Of a stretch of 57,088 bases of DNA, positions 35,254-45,842 are shown piece after piece. Under the pieces are notes generated by a model. The model saw nothing but the letters and a program-made list of their open reading frames with translations. It was not told where the DNA came from and did no database searches. Location: contig JAJCYC010000019.1 in assembly GCA_029263115.1 (NCBI GenBank), forward strand, positions 1 through 57,088, given 5' to 3'. The stretch's first letter is position 1. Each line of letters begins with the position of its first letter. The DNA comes from Pseudonocardia sp. Lineage in GTDB: Bacteria > Actinomycetota > Actinomycetes > Mycobacteriales > Pseudonocardiaceae. The position numbers and the translations under genes are program-made.

Positions 35254-35633
35254 GTGTTCGTGCCGGCGGAGAAGGTGATCGGCCGGCGGCCCTACGGCGT
35301 CCTGGCCGGCCCGCTGCTGGTGGCGGCGATCCACTTCGCCCCGGTGGCCGGTGCCGCCTACCTCGGGGGTGCCGTGGTGGCGCTTGCCGGGAGGCCACCC
35401 GGCTGGTGGCCGCTCGCGGCCAGGTGTCGGCGGCCGCCACCCGCCAGATCGGCGAGATGCGGGCCCGGCTGCGGGGCGCGCGGTAGGCGCTGGCGGCGGC
35501 GGTCGAGGAGATCGGGCCGGACCCGGCCGCCGACCAGGCCTACCGCGACCTCCGGGGCGGCCCGTTCACCTCGGAGACCACCCTCACCCTGATCGGCGAG
35601 CGGGCGGTGCGGGAGGCGACCACCACCACCTGA
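35254..35633 (+). pseudogene. Remnant of an unidentified gene
   Basis: A GTG at 35254 starts a coding-like stretch (FVPAEKVIGRRPYGVLAGPL, then LVAAIHFAPVAGAAYLGGAV). It then shifts frame near 35390 to a continuation (REATRLVAARGQVSAAATRQ, IGEMRARLRGAR), meets an in-frame TAG at about 35484-35486, and continues open to a TGA at 35631-35633 (VEEIGPDPAADQAYRDLRGG). The GC bias suggests a former gene with one frameshift and one nonsense codon. The family is not recognised. Confidence 0.35.
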
Positions 35634-35688
35634 CCGGGCCGCGCACCATGGTCGGGCGGTGAGTGCCGGCGGGCGCGGCCGCGGGCTC

Positions 35689-36072
35689 TCAGCGGCGGTG
35701 GCGGCAGATCCAGCGGAACGTACGGTCGAAGCCGTTGTCGAAACCGCGTTCGTAGCCGGCGGCGAACCCGCGGTCGCGGTCGAAACGCTGCTTGCCCCGG
35801 TAGCGGGAGCGGTCAAACGCACAGGCCTGCCGCGCGGCCCGGACACCGTCCCGGAAGCCGACCTGGTAACCGCGGCGGAAGGCACGCACGTAGTCGTCGC
35901 GGTCACCGCGATCGGTGGGCGACACCAGAGGTGCGCTCGCCGCCAGCGCGACCGGCCGCTGCGCCGCAACCGGCTGGCCCGCGACCGGCTGGGCCGAACC
36001 CGCGGTGACCATCCCGATCAGTACGGCACCAGCGGCCACCAGTGAGAGCCCGGCCACTCGTCCTCCTGGCAT
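35689..36072 (-). CDS. Small secreted basic protein, unknown
   Basis: The 127-residue protein has a signal peptide (GLSLVAAGAVLIGMVTAGSA) and a Pro/Ala/Gln-rich spacer. A mature domain with two related segments follows, YVRAFRRGYQVGFRDGVRAA and FAAGYERGFDNGFDRTFR, which share the pattern F-x-x-G-Y-x-x-G-F-x-x-G. Two Cys could form a disulfide. AAAGGGG precedes the ATG. No family is recognised. Confidence 0.65.
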   Translation of the reverse strand: MPGGRVAGLSLVAAGAVLIGMVTAGSAQPVAGQPVAAQRPVALAASAPLVSPTDRGDRDDYVRAFRRGYQVGFRDGVRAARQACAFDRSRYRGKQRFDRDRGFAAGYERGFDNGFDRTFRWICRHRR

Positions 36073-36483
36073 GGCGCCACCCCTTTCACCCCGGATGGGT
36101 GACGATGATCCCCCACCACCGGCGGGTCGTCACGGGAAATCTCCGGCCGACACGGCGCGTCCCCGCGCGACACGGGCGGCCGGGCCCGCTGGACAGAGCG
36201 AGAGGCCGGGGTCGCTGCTCTTCGACCCCGGCCTCCGGTGCCCGCTCGTACGCTCCCCAGCCACGAGCGGGATGGCACAACCCCACAGCACGCGCGCTCA
36301 CTGCGCGTTAGACAAAACCTTAATGGATCATCAGGTCGAGCGTCAGATGGACCACTCTGTCGGATGACGATGTACACCCGGGTGAGATCATCGGGCGGCG
36401 GTCAGCGGTGGCGGTACGGGTGCCGCCGTGGTGAGAATCGATCGTCTGGCGATGCCGTGTCGCGGGGCTGCAATGGAGGCACC
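36073..36483. other. Intergenic region upstream of glgX
   Basis: This 411-bp gap between divergent genes has one strong hairpin (36202-36235) and an AT-richer patch near 36310-36335, the likely promoter zone for glgX. No gene is supported; open frames here lack a ribosome site and coding bias. Confidence 0.5.
36202..36235. terminator. 13-bp perfect hairpin upstream of glgX
   Basis: GAGGCCGGGGTCG pairs with CGACCCCGGCCTC around an 8-nt loop. It lies between divergent genes, so it is either a leftover terminator or a transcript-leader structure for glgX. Confidence 0.55.
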
Positions 36484-38610
<2,127 letters not shown>

Positions 38611-38663
38611 CGCCGCGGCCGGGCGGGCCGGCCAGGACCGCCCTCCCGGCTAGGGTCGGATTC

Positions 38664-39455
38664 GTGGTGGGCCGGGTCTGGGGCGTGGCACGGTCGCTCG
38701 CGATGTACCACGGCATCCCGGGGCGGCACCGGCGGATGGCCGCGTTCTACCGCAGGTTCCTCGGTCCTGGCGAGTTGGGGTTCGACCTGGGCGCGCACGT
38801 CGGCAGCCGGGTCAGATCGTGGCGGCGGATCGGCGCCCAGGTGGTCGCCGTCGAGCCGCAGCCGGACTGCCTTCGGGTGCTGCGGCTGCTCTACGGGCGC
38901 GACCCCCTGGTCACCATCGTGGCCGGCGCGGTCGGCGCGCGGGCCGGCCGGGCCACGCTCGGGCTGTCCAGCGCGACCCCGACCGTGTCGTCGATGTCAC
39001 CGGCGTGGATCGACTCGGTGCGCGGCGACCGGCGGTTCGCCCGGGTGCGCTGGGACCGGTCGGTCCAGGTCGCGGTGTCGAGCCTGGACGACCTGATCGC
39101 CGCGTACGGCGAGCCGGCGTTCTGCAAGATCGACGTGGAGGGCTTCGAGGTCGAGGTGCTGCGCGGGCTGGGCCGGCCGTTGCGCGCGCTCTCGTTCGAG
39201 TACCTGCCGGCCGCGCACGAGGCGGCGCTCACCGCGCTGACCCTGCTCGAGCGGCTGGGCGGGCCGGCCGGCGGGTACGTCTACAGCTACTCGCCGATCG
39301 AGACGATGCGGCTGGTCGGCGAACGCTGGATGGGCGCGGGTGAGCTGACCGGGCTGCTGGAGCGGCGTCGCCCGCTGGGCCGTTCCGGCGACGTCTACGC
39401 CTGTCTGCGCACCGCCCCGGGCATCTCGCTGAACGAGACCAGCACCGGCCGCTGA
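38664..39455 (+). CDS. FkbM-family methyltransferase
   Basis: The 263-residue SAM-dependent O-methyltransferase has GFDLGAHVGSRVRSW (SAM loop), VVAVEPQPDCLRVLRLLYG, SSLDDLIAAYGEPAFCKIDV and EGFEVEVLRGL, the classical FkbM pattern. FkbM enzymes often methylate sugars in surface polysaccharides and glycolipids. TAGGGT stands 7 nt before the GTG, a leaderless layout. It converges on the operon that carries the glycosyltransferase. Confidence 0.88.
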   Translation: MVGRVWGVARSLAMYHGIPGRHRRMAAFYRRFLGPGELGFDLGAHVGSRVRSWRRIGAQVVAVEPQPDCLRVLRLLYGRDPLVTIVAGAVGARAGRATLGLSSATPTVSSMSPAWIDSVRGDRRFARVRWDRSVQVAVSSLDDLIAAYGEPAFCKIDVEGFEVEVLRGLGRPLRALSFEYLPAAHEAALTALTLLERLGGPAGGYVYSYSPIETMRLVGERWMGAGELTGLLERRRPLGRSGDVYACLRTAPGISLNETSTGR

Positions 39456-39539
39456 CCGCTGGTGTCGATCCGGCACACCGCACCCGGCGGCAGACCGATG
39501 CCACCGACTCGCCACCGGCCGGCACGAAGGATGGTCGTC

Positions 39540-39577
39540 GGGGTGGGCGGAGGGGTGGGCAGGGGGTGGGCAGGGGG
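39540..39577 (+). other. G-quadruplex-type G-rich run
   Basis: Eight G-runs of two to five bases separated by single T, C or A-containing spacers (GGGGTGGGCGG, AGGGGTGGGC, AGGGGGTGGGC, AGGGGG) fall between the convergent FkbM gene and the flippase-like remnant. It could fold into a quadruplex on the plus strand and stop transcription. Confidence 0.5.
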
Positions 39578-39597
39578 TGTGTGACGGACCACCGGTC

Positions 39598-40030
39598 TCA
39601 GTACCTCGCCGACGGCCGGAGCCCGGTGACCGCCCGGTCGCGCGCGGAGAGCACCAACAGACCGGCAGGCAGCCGACCAGGCTCAGTACCCCGTACACCA
39701 CCCCGGCGGCCAGGCCCTGGACGGCGCCGGGGCCGGCCACCGCGAACGCACCGGCGGCCACCGCCTCGCGGGGCCCCCAGCCGCGAACCCGATCGGCAAC
39801 GCGGTCGACAGCAGCGCCAACACCAGCAACGGCACCAGCTCGACCAGCGCGGCGGTGACCTCGGTGGCACCGATCGTCCGCAGGGCAACGACGGCGGCGG
39901 CGGTCCCGAGCCGGTCCAGCAGCAGGACCAGCACCCCGACCCCGACAACGGCCCGCACCCACGGCCACCACCCGGCCCGGGTGCCCGGGCGCCCGACCGG
40001 TGAGCCGGCCGCGACCACCGGCCCGGCCAC
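39598..40030 (-). pseudogene. UPF0104/LPG-synthase TM-domain (flippase-like) remnant
   Basis: From a GTG at 40030 the frame gives one basic N-terminus and helix (WWPWVRAVVGVGVLVLLLDR), then jumps to the C-terminal family motif, which is in another frame: GWGPREAVAAGAFAVAGPGA, then VQGLAAGVVYGVLSLVGCLP. A last frameshift is needed to reach LLVLSARDRAVTGLRPS and the stop. About 200 residues of middle helices are missing. The gene lies 10 bp after the glycosyltransferase gene, so it was the last gene of that operon. Members flip or synthesise lipid-linked cell-surface molecules. Confidence 0.7.
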
Positions 40031-40040
40031 GCCCGGTCGG

Positions 40041-41126
40041 TCACCGTGCCGGCTCCGGTACCCGGCACAGGACGTCGGCCAGCCGCCGCGCCGTCACCGT
40101 CCACCCGTCCAGCGTGCCCCGCCGCAGCCGGGCGCGGTGACGCAGAGTCCGGCGCAGCGCCGGGTCGTCCAACCAGCTCCGCAGCGCGTGCGCCAGGGCA
40201 TCGGCGTCGCCGGGGGCGACCAGCATGCCGGGCGGTCCGCCGTCGGGGGCGCGGCCGAGCGCCTCCGGGACCCCACCGACCGCCGAGGCCAGCACCGGAA
40301 TCCCCCGGGCCAGCGCCTCGGTGACCACCATCCCGTAGGACTCCGCCCGCGAGGGCAGCACCAGCAGGTCGGCGCGTGCATACGTCTCGCACAGCGGGTG
40401 GCCGGTCCGGGCGCCGGTCAGCCGGACCCGCCGATCGAGCCGGTGCCGGGCCACCGCGGCGCGGACCGCCGCCACCTGGCCGGGGTCGCGGCCCAGCGGT
40501 CCGACCAGCGCGCAGCTCCAGCTCCGGTCGGCCACCGCTGCGAGCGCCTCGACCAGCACGTCCTGCCCCTTGGTGGTGGTCACCGACCCGACGCAGAGCA
40601 GCCCGCCGGCGCCACCCGTACCCGGAGCGGGCGGCGCGGGATCGACCCCGGGCCGGGCCACGTGCACCCGCCCGGCGGGCAGCGCGTGCCGCGCGACGAG
40701 CCGGCGGGCGGCCCACCCGCTGGTCGCCACCACCGCGCCCACCGCGTGCAGGGCGGCCCGCTCCCGGGCGGCCAGGTCCGCCGCGACCTCCGGCGCCGGT
40801 CCGAGCTCGTCGGCCAGCGGCAGGTGCACCAGCACGGCCAGTCGCAGCCGCCGGGCCCGCGGCGCCACCACCTCGGGCACCCCGCAGGCCACCAGCCCGT
40901 CCAGCAGCACGAGCGAGCCGTCCGGCAAGCCGTCGAGCACCCCGGCCAGCAGCGACCGCTCGCCCGCACCCGGCCGGGGCCAGCCGCCGGGCACCGCGTG
41001 CTCGCGCACCGTCCACCCGGCCGTCCCCAGCTCGCGCGCCACCCGCCGGTCGTAGACGTTGCCGCCGCTGGGCAGCGCGGCGTCATCGACGTCGCCCGGC
41101 ATCACCAGGTGCAGGTGACCGTGCAC
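40041..41126 (-). CDS. Glycosyltransferase family 4 (GT-B)
   Basis: The 361-residue protein has a GT-B fold: N-terminal acceptor half with GGNVYDRRVARELGTAGWTV, a donor half with LLCVGSVTTTKGQDVLVEAL, and the GT4 signature RAESYGMVVTEALARGIPVL (two Glu seven residues apart). It probably transfers a sugar to a lipid or small-molecule acceptor in the cytoplasm. It starts 3 bp after the 6-PTPS-like gene and is followed by the flippase-like remnant 10 bp later. Confidence 0.88.
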   Translation of the reverse strand: MHGHLHLVMPGDVDDAALPSGGNVYDRRVARELGTAGWTVREHAVPGGWPRPGAGERSLLAGVLDGLPDGSLVLLDGLVACGVPEVVAPRARRLRLAVLVHLPLADELGPAPEVAADLAARERAALHAVGAVVATSGWAARRLVARHALPAGRVHVARPGVDPAPPAPGTGGAGGLLCVGSVTTTKGQDVLVEALAAVADRSWSCALVGPLGRDPGQVAAVRAAVARHRLDRRVRLTGARTGHPLCETYARADLLVLPSRAESYGMVVTEALARGIPVLASAVGGVPEALGRAPDGGPPGMLVAPGDADALAHALRSWLDDPALRRTLRHRARLRRGTLDGWTVTARRLADVLCRVPEPAR

Positions 41127-41129
41127 CGC

Positions 41130-41528
41130 TCAGAGGTCGCGCTGGTAGCTGCCCGACGCGACGTGCGACTCGTGCAGCTCGACGGTGATCCCGGTCAGCC
41201 CGAGCGCAGCCTCGCCCAGCATGCCGGCGTGCACCCGCGCGGCCATCCGGTCGGCGACCACCTTGGCCAGGAACTCGGTGGAGGTGTTGACCCCGGCGAA
41301 GGCCGGCTCCTCGTCGAGGTTGCGGTAGTTGAGCTCGGCCAGTAGCGCGCCCAGCTCGGTGCCTGCGCGGCCGATGTCCACCACGATGCCGTCGGCGTCC
41401 AGGTCCGGTCGGCGGAACGTCACGTCCACCACGAACGTCGCGCCGTGCAGCCGCTGCGCCGGCCCGAACACCTCGCCGCGGAAGCTGTGCGCCACCATCA
41501 TGTGGTCCCGCACGGTGATTGCGAACAC
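41130..41528 (-). CDS. 6-pyruvoyl-tetrahydropterin synthase/QueD-like protein, divergent
   Basis: The 132-residue protein has the T-fold of 6-PTPS/Que[21 protein letters not shown] supplies the first zinc His, [13 protein letters not shown] the second region, [18 protein letters not shown] and [20 protein letters not shown] the middle, and [13 protein letters not shown] the last. The standard HGH zinc motif reads HGA, so metal binding or chemistry may differ from pterin and queuosine enzymes. GTG at 41528 has GAGGAG upstream. It is co-transcribed with a dehydrogenase and a glycosyltransferase, and no GTP cyclohydrolase is near. Confidence 0.8.
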   Translation of the reverse strand: MFAITVRDHMMVAHSFRGEVFGPAQRLHGATFVVDVTFRRPDLDADGIVVDIGRAGTELGALLAELNYRNLDEEPAFAGVNTSTEFLAKVVADRMAARVHAGMLGEAALGLTGITVELHESHVASGSYQRDL

Positions 41529-41538
41529 CTCGAACTCC

Positions 41539-42519
41539 TCATTCCTGCTGGTAGACCACCCGGACACCACCGCCTGGCGGCTCGCCGTCGGCGAGCCGGC
41601 GCAGCGTCCCGGGCAGCTCGTCGAAGCGGCACTCGCCGCCGATCAGCGCGTCGTAGCGGGGGTCGGCGAGCAGTCGCATGGCCAGCGCGAGCCGCTGCGC
41701 GTGGCTGTGCCGGCCGCGTCGGGCCGGCGCGACCGCGCCGACCTGGCTGGCGCGCACCGCGAGCCGGCCGGCGTGGAACGACGCACCCAGCGGCACCGTC
41801 ACCTGGCGGTCGCCGTACCAGCTCAGCTCCAGCACCTCCCCCTCGTCGGCGAGCAGCTCCAACGACCGGGCCAGCCCCGCCCCGGTGGCGCTGGTGTGCA
41901 CCACCAGGTCGCAGCCGTCGCGGGCGTCGCCGGGCACCGCGAAGTCGACCCCGAGGGCCGCCGCGACCCGCGCCCGCTCCGGGTCGAGGTCAACCAGCTC
42001 GACCCGGACCCCGGGGATGCCGGCCAGCACCGCCGCCACCGCGCCACCCACCATCCCGGCCCCGACCACCGCGATCCGGTCACCGACCAGCGGTGCGGCG
42101 TCCCAGGCCGCGTTCACCGCGGTCTCCACGGTGCCGGCCAGCACCGCCCGCGCCGGCGGGACGTCCTCCGGGACCGGGGTGACCGCCGACGCCGGCACCA
42201 CGAACCGCGTCTGGTGCGGGTACAGGCAGAACACCGTGCGGCCGCGCAGCCCGGGTGGCCCGTGTTCGACCACGCCGACGTTGAGGTAGCCGTACTTGAC
42301 CGGGCCGGGGAACTCGCCCTCCTGGAACGGCGCCCGCATCCTGGCGTGCTGGCCCGGCGGCACCCCGCCCCGGAACACCAGGGTCTCGCTGCCGCGGCTG
42401 ACCGCCGAGTACCGGGTGCGGACCAGCACGTCGTCCGGGCCGGGGGCGGCCAGCTCGACGGTGCGGATCTCCCCCGCGCCGGGCTCGCGCAGCCAGAAGG
42501 CGCGCGCGGTCCGCTCCAC
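41539..42519 (-). CDS. MDR-superfamily dehydrogenase (zinc ligands absent)
   Basis: The 326-residue medium-chain dehydrogenase has [18 protein letters not shown] at the catalytic domain, [20 protein letters not shown], and the Rossmann motif [19 protein letters not shown] with the acidic VDLDPERA that favours NAD. The usual Cys ligands of catalytic and structural zinc are missing. It is the first gene of an operon with the 6-PTPS-like and glycosyltransferase genes. GGGGGAG stands before the GTG start. Divergent, with 31 bp between, is the CDP-alcohol/LtaS fusion gene. Confidence 0.85.
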   Translation of the reverse strand: MERTARAFWLREPGAGEIRTVELAAPGPDDVLVRTRYSAVSRGSETLVFRGGVPPGQHARMRAPFQEGEFPGPVKYGYLNVGVVEHGPPGLRGRTVFCLYPHQTRFVVPASAVTPVPEDVPPARAVLAGTVETAVNAAWDAAPLVGDRIAVVGAGMVGGAVAAVLAGIPGVRVELVDLDPERARVAAALGVDFAVPGDARDGCDLVVHTSATGAGLARSLELLADEGEVLELSWYGDRQVTVPLGASFHAGRLAVRASQVGAVAPARRGRHSHAQRLALAMRLLADPRYDALIGGECRFDELPGTLRRLADGEPPGGGVRVVYQQE

Positions 42520-42550
42520 GTCTCCCCCGTCACCGTGTATAGAGGCTCTG

Positions 42551-44926
42551 GTGACGACCGTAGTCGGGCCGGCGACCGGTCGGCAGCTCGCTGTGGCCAC
42601 GCTGGCCGGGCTCGCGCTGCTCGGCGTGCTTGCCGCGGGTATCGGTCTCGGCCCGGCCGGCTGGGCGGTCGGCCTCGGCCACACCCTCGCGTTGGTGACG
42701 CTGTTGGCGCGGGCCGCCCGCCGCGCCGGGGTCGCCAGGCTCGGCCCGGCCGACCTGGTCACCCTCACCCGGGCAGTGCTCGCCGTCGGGGTGAGCGCGC
42801 TGGTTGCCGACGGGCTGGCCGGCCGGCCGGTGCCGGCGCCGGTGCTGGTCGCGCTCGCCGGCACAGCGCTCGCGCTCGACCTGGTCGACGGGTGGGTCGC
42901 GCGGCGCACCGCCACCACGTCGGCACCGGGTGCCCGCTTCGACATGGAGGCCGACGCGGCGCTGATCCTGGTGCTCAGCGTGCACGCGGTCACCCTGCTC
43001 GGGCCGTGGACGCTGGCCGTCGGCGGCATGCGGTACGCGTTCGTGCTGGCCGGCCGGGTACAGCCATGGCTACGGGCGCCGCTGCCGCCGCGGTACTCGG
43101 CGAAGGTGGTGGCCGCCGCGCAGGGGGTGGTGCTGGTGGTGGTCGCTGCCGGGGTGCTCGCTCCTCCGGTGGCCACCGCTCTGGTGGCGGCGGCGCTGGC
43201 GGCGCTGGTCTGGTCGTTCGGCCACGACGTGGTCCGGCTCGCGGCAATCGCGCGCCGGACGCGGCCGGAATCGGCGCGACCGGCGCGGTCCGGATGGCGG
43301 CGGGCGCTCGCCCGGGCGGGCACCGTGCTGGCCGGCTTGCTGCTGGTCCTGGCCCTGCTCGCGCCGGCCGACCCGGCCCTGCTCACCCCGGCGGCATTCA
43401 CCCGGATCCCGGTCGAGGGCCTGCTCGCGGTGGCGGCGCTGCTCCTGCTGGTCCGGGCGCCCCGGCCGGCCCGGCTCGCCGCCGGGCTGGGCGGCGCGCT
43501 GCTCGGGCTGCTCACCGTCGGCAAGCTCGTCGACGTCGGTTTCACCGCCGCGCTGGCCCGCCCGTTCCGGCCGGTGATCGACTGGCCGCTGTTCGCCGAC
43601 GCCGCCCGCTTCGTCACCGAGTCCGCCGGCGGGCCCGGCTCCGCGGTGGCGGTGCTCCTGGCGGTCGCGCTGCTGATCGGCATCCCGGTGCTGCTCCTGC
43701 TGTCCGCGCTGCGGGTCGCCAGCGCGCTGACCCGCCACCGCCGGTCGGCCGCCGCGGGCGTGGTGCTGCTCGCCGTCGGGTGGCTGGGGTGCGCGGCGCT
43801 GGACGTCGAGCCCACGCCGGGGCCACCGGTCGCCGCCGCGAGCACCACCGCGTTCCTCACCGACATCGCCCGGCGGGTGCTCGCGGACCTGCGGGACCCA
43901 GGGCTGTTCGCCGCCGAGGTGGCCGACGACCGGTTCCGGGACACCCCCGGCCCGGACCTGCTGACCGCGCTGCGCGGCAAGGACGTGCTGGTGGTGTTCG
44001 TGGAGAGCTACGGCCGGGACGCGGTGCAGCGCCCCGCGTACGCGGCCTCGGTCGGCGAGGTGCTGGCCGACGGCGACCGCCGGCTCGGCAGCGCCGGATT
44101 CGGCTCGCGCAGCGGCTACCTGCGCTCGCCGACCGTCGGTGGGGCGAGCTGGCTGGCACACGCCACCCTGCTGGCCGGGGTGCGGGTGGACAACCAGCAG
44201 CGCTACGACGCCCTGCACCGCACCGACCGCTCGACGCTGGTCGGCGCGTTCGGGCGGGCCGGCTGGCGCACGGTGGCGGTGCAGCCGGGCACCACCACCG
44301 GATGGCCGCAGGCCGGGTTCTACGGCTACCGGCGGGTGTACGAGTCCGCCGACCTCGGCTACCGGGGGCCAAACTTCAGCTTCGCCACCATGCCCGACCA
44401 GTTCACCCTGGCCGCGTTCGAGCGGCTGGAGCGCTCGACACCGGACCGTCCGCCGCTGATGGCCGAGATCGCGTTGATGTCCAGCCACGCGCCGTGGTCA
44501 CCGCTGCCCGGCCTGCTCGGGTGGGACTCGCTCGGCGACGGCGCGGTGTTCGCGCCGATGGCGTCCGGCCCGGGAGGTCTGCCGAAGGCGATCCTGAGCC
44601 GGGACCCGGCGGTGGTGCGCGCCGACTACCGCCGCTCGATCGAGTACTCGCTGGGCGCGGTGCTGTCCTACGTGCAGACCTACGGCGACGACGACCTGGT
44701 GCTGGTGCTGCTGGGAGACCACCAGCCGGCGCCGCTGGTCACCGGCCCGGACGCCGGAGCGGACGTGCCGGTCACCGTGGTGGCCCGCGACCCGGCGGTG
44801 CTCGACCGGGTGGCGGGCTGGGGGTGGGGCACCGGTCTGCGGCCGGCCCCGGGCGCGCCGGTGTGGCCGATGGAGGAGTTCCGCGACCGGTTCCTGGCCA
44901 CGTTCTCCAGGGACACCCCCCGGTAG
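42551..44926 (+). CDS. CDP-alcohol phosphatidyltransferase fused to LtaS-like alkaline-phosphatase-superfamily domain
   Basis: The 791-residue membrane protein has two enzymes. Residues 1-235 are a CDP-alcohol phosphatidyltransferase: LVDGWVARRTATTSAPGARF, then DMEADA, matches D-x2-DG-x2-AR-x8-G-x3-D-x3-D at 110-135 exactly. After a second set of helices (255-415), the C-terminal domain (475-790) resembles sulfatase/LtaS phosphoglycerol transferases: VVFVESYGRD with a metal Glu near 485, SPTVGGAS with the candidate nucleophile Thr, and LLGDHQPAPL with metal Asp and His. It probably builds a phospho-alcohol lipid and modifies it at the outer face. A TATAGA hexamer stands 7 nt before the GTG start. 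Confidence 0.85.
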   Translation: MTTVVGPATGRQLAVATLAGLALLGVLAAGIGLGPAGWAVGLGHTLALVTLLARAARRAGVARLGPADLVTLTRAVLAVGVSALVADGLAGRPVPAPVLVALAGTALALDLVDGWVARRTATTSAPGARFDMEADAALILVLSVHAVTLLGPWTLAVGGMRYAFVLAGRVQPWLRAPLPPRYSAKVVAAAQGVVLVVVAAGVLAPPVATALVAAALAALVWSFGHDVVRLAAIARRTRPESARPARSGWRRALARAGTVLAGLLLVLALLAPADPALLTPAAFTRIPVEGLLAVAALLLLVRAPRPARLAAGLGGALLGLLTVGKLVDVGFTAALARPFRPVIDWPLFADAARFVTESAGGPGSAVAVLLAVALLIGIPVLLLLSALRVASALTRHRRSAAAGVVLLAVGWLGCAALDVEPTPGPPVAAASTTAFLTDIARRVLADLRDPGLFAAEVADDRFRDTPGPDLLTALRGKDVLVVFVESYGRDAVQRPAYAASVGEVLADGDRRLGSAGFGSRSGYLRSPTVGGASWLAHATLLAGVRVDNQQRYDALHRTDRSTLVGAFGRAGWRTVAVQPGTTTGWPQAGFYGYRRVYESADLGYRGPNFSFATMPDQFTLAAFERLERSTPDRPPLMAEIALMSSHAPWSPLPGLLGWDSLGDGAVFAPMASGPGGLPKAILSRDPAVVRADYRRSIEYSLGAVLSYVQTYGDDDLVLVLLGDHQPAPLVTGPDAGADVPVTVVARDPAVLDRVAGWGWGTGLRPAPGAPVWPMEEFRDRFLATFSRDTPR

Positions 44927-44986
44927 CCGCCTACCGTGGCGAACCCCGGGTTGTCCCGATCAGATCCGGGTCGATCTCCGGACGGC

Positions 44987-45628
44987 TCAGCCGACGGGGA
45001 GGTGCGCACCCAGCGAGACGAAGAACAACGTCCCCGGGATCACCCCGAGCGCGGTGCCCACCGCGTAGTCCCGGACCCGGATCGCGCTCAGCCCGGCGCC
45101 GTAGCTGACCGCAGTGTACGGCACGACCGGCAGCGCCCGCAGTCCGAGCACGGCGAGCATCCCCCGCCGGCGCAGCCGGGCGTCGACCCGGGCCAGTCGT
45201 GGCCCGGCGAGCCGCTCCACGGTCTCCCGGCCCAGAACCCGACCCAGGGCGAACCCGGCGGCGGCCCCGAGCAGCGATCCGACGAACACCAGCACCGCCC
45301 CGCTGGCCAGCCCGAACAGCAGGCCGGCGAGCGCGGACAGCACGTTGCGCGGCACGCCCGCCAACGTCGTCGCCGCGTACAGCAGCGGGAACAGTACCGG
45401 GGCCAGCCGCCCGGTGGCCACGATCTCCGCGCGGATCCGCTCGACGTCGGGCACGCCGACCACCAGCACGACGGCGGCCAGCGCCAGCAGCGGGACCGCC
45501 GGCGCAAGCGGGCGCAGCCACGCCGCCCACCCGGCGGACGACCGGCCGGCCCCCGCCGCCGTCGGCGACCGGCCCGGCGGCGGCGGCCGGGCCTGGGACG
45601 CCCCGACCTCGAACCCCGAATCCGGCAC
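44987..45628 (-). CDS. TVP38/TMEM64-family (DedA-like) membrane protein
   Basis: The 213-residue protein carries about five helices. Family motifs are LLYAATTLAGVPRNVLSALA, GSLLGAAAGFALGRVLGRET and VLGLRALPVVPYTAVSYGAG with the conserved Arg and Pro. DedA/TVP38 proteins act in membrane homeostasis and in flipping lipid carriers. GTG at 45628 has GGGAGG upstream; the GTG at 45667 would be a longer version. It converges on the fusion gene. Confidence 0.85.
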   Translation of the reverse strand: MPDSGFEVGASQARPPPPGRSPTAAGAGRSSAGWAAWLRPLAPAVPLLALAAVVLVVGVPDVERIRAEIVATGRLAPVLFPLLYAATTLAGVPRNVLSALAGLLFGLASGAVLVFVGSLLGAAAGFALGRVLGRETVERLAGPRLARVDARLRRRGMLAVLGLRALPVVPYTAVSYGAGLSAIRVRDYAVGTALGVIPGTLFFVSLGAHLPVG

Positions 45629-45842
45629 GCACCCTCCCGACGGAGCACCCGGCGGGCGCTCACCCACCGGCGGCCATGCTCTCCCACCCCCGCCCGCCCC
45701 GGCAAGCAGACGGGGAGGTGCGCCGAGACTGGCCGGGGGTGACTACAGCGAACCCACCCCCGGTGGCGTGACGGCTGATTGAGCGGCGGCCGGACGGGGT
45801 AACGATGCGGTGAATGTTCCCCTTCGACGGCGGTAGGTGGTC

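Noticed and set aside
41329-45108. 1259-codon plus-strand frame across the dehydrogenase and fusion genes
   Set aside because: It is Arg/Gly-rich shadow sequence in the wrong phase of real genes on both strands and has no recognisable domain.
45660-45842. Extra gene between TVP38 and the 71-residue protein
   Set aside because: Frames are short, Pro/Arg-rich and lack a ribosome site.
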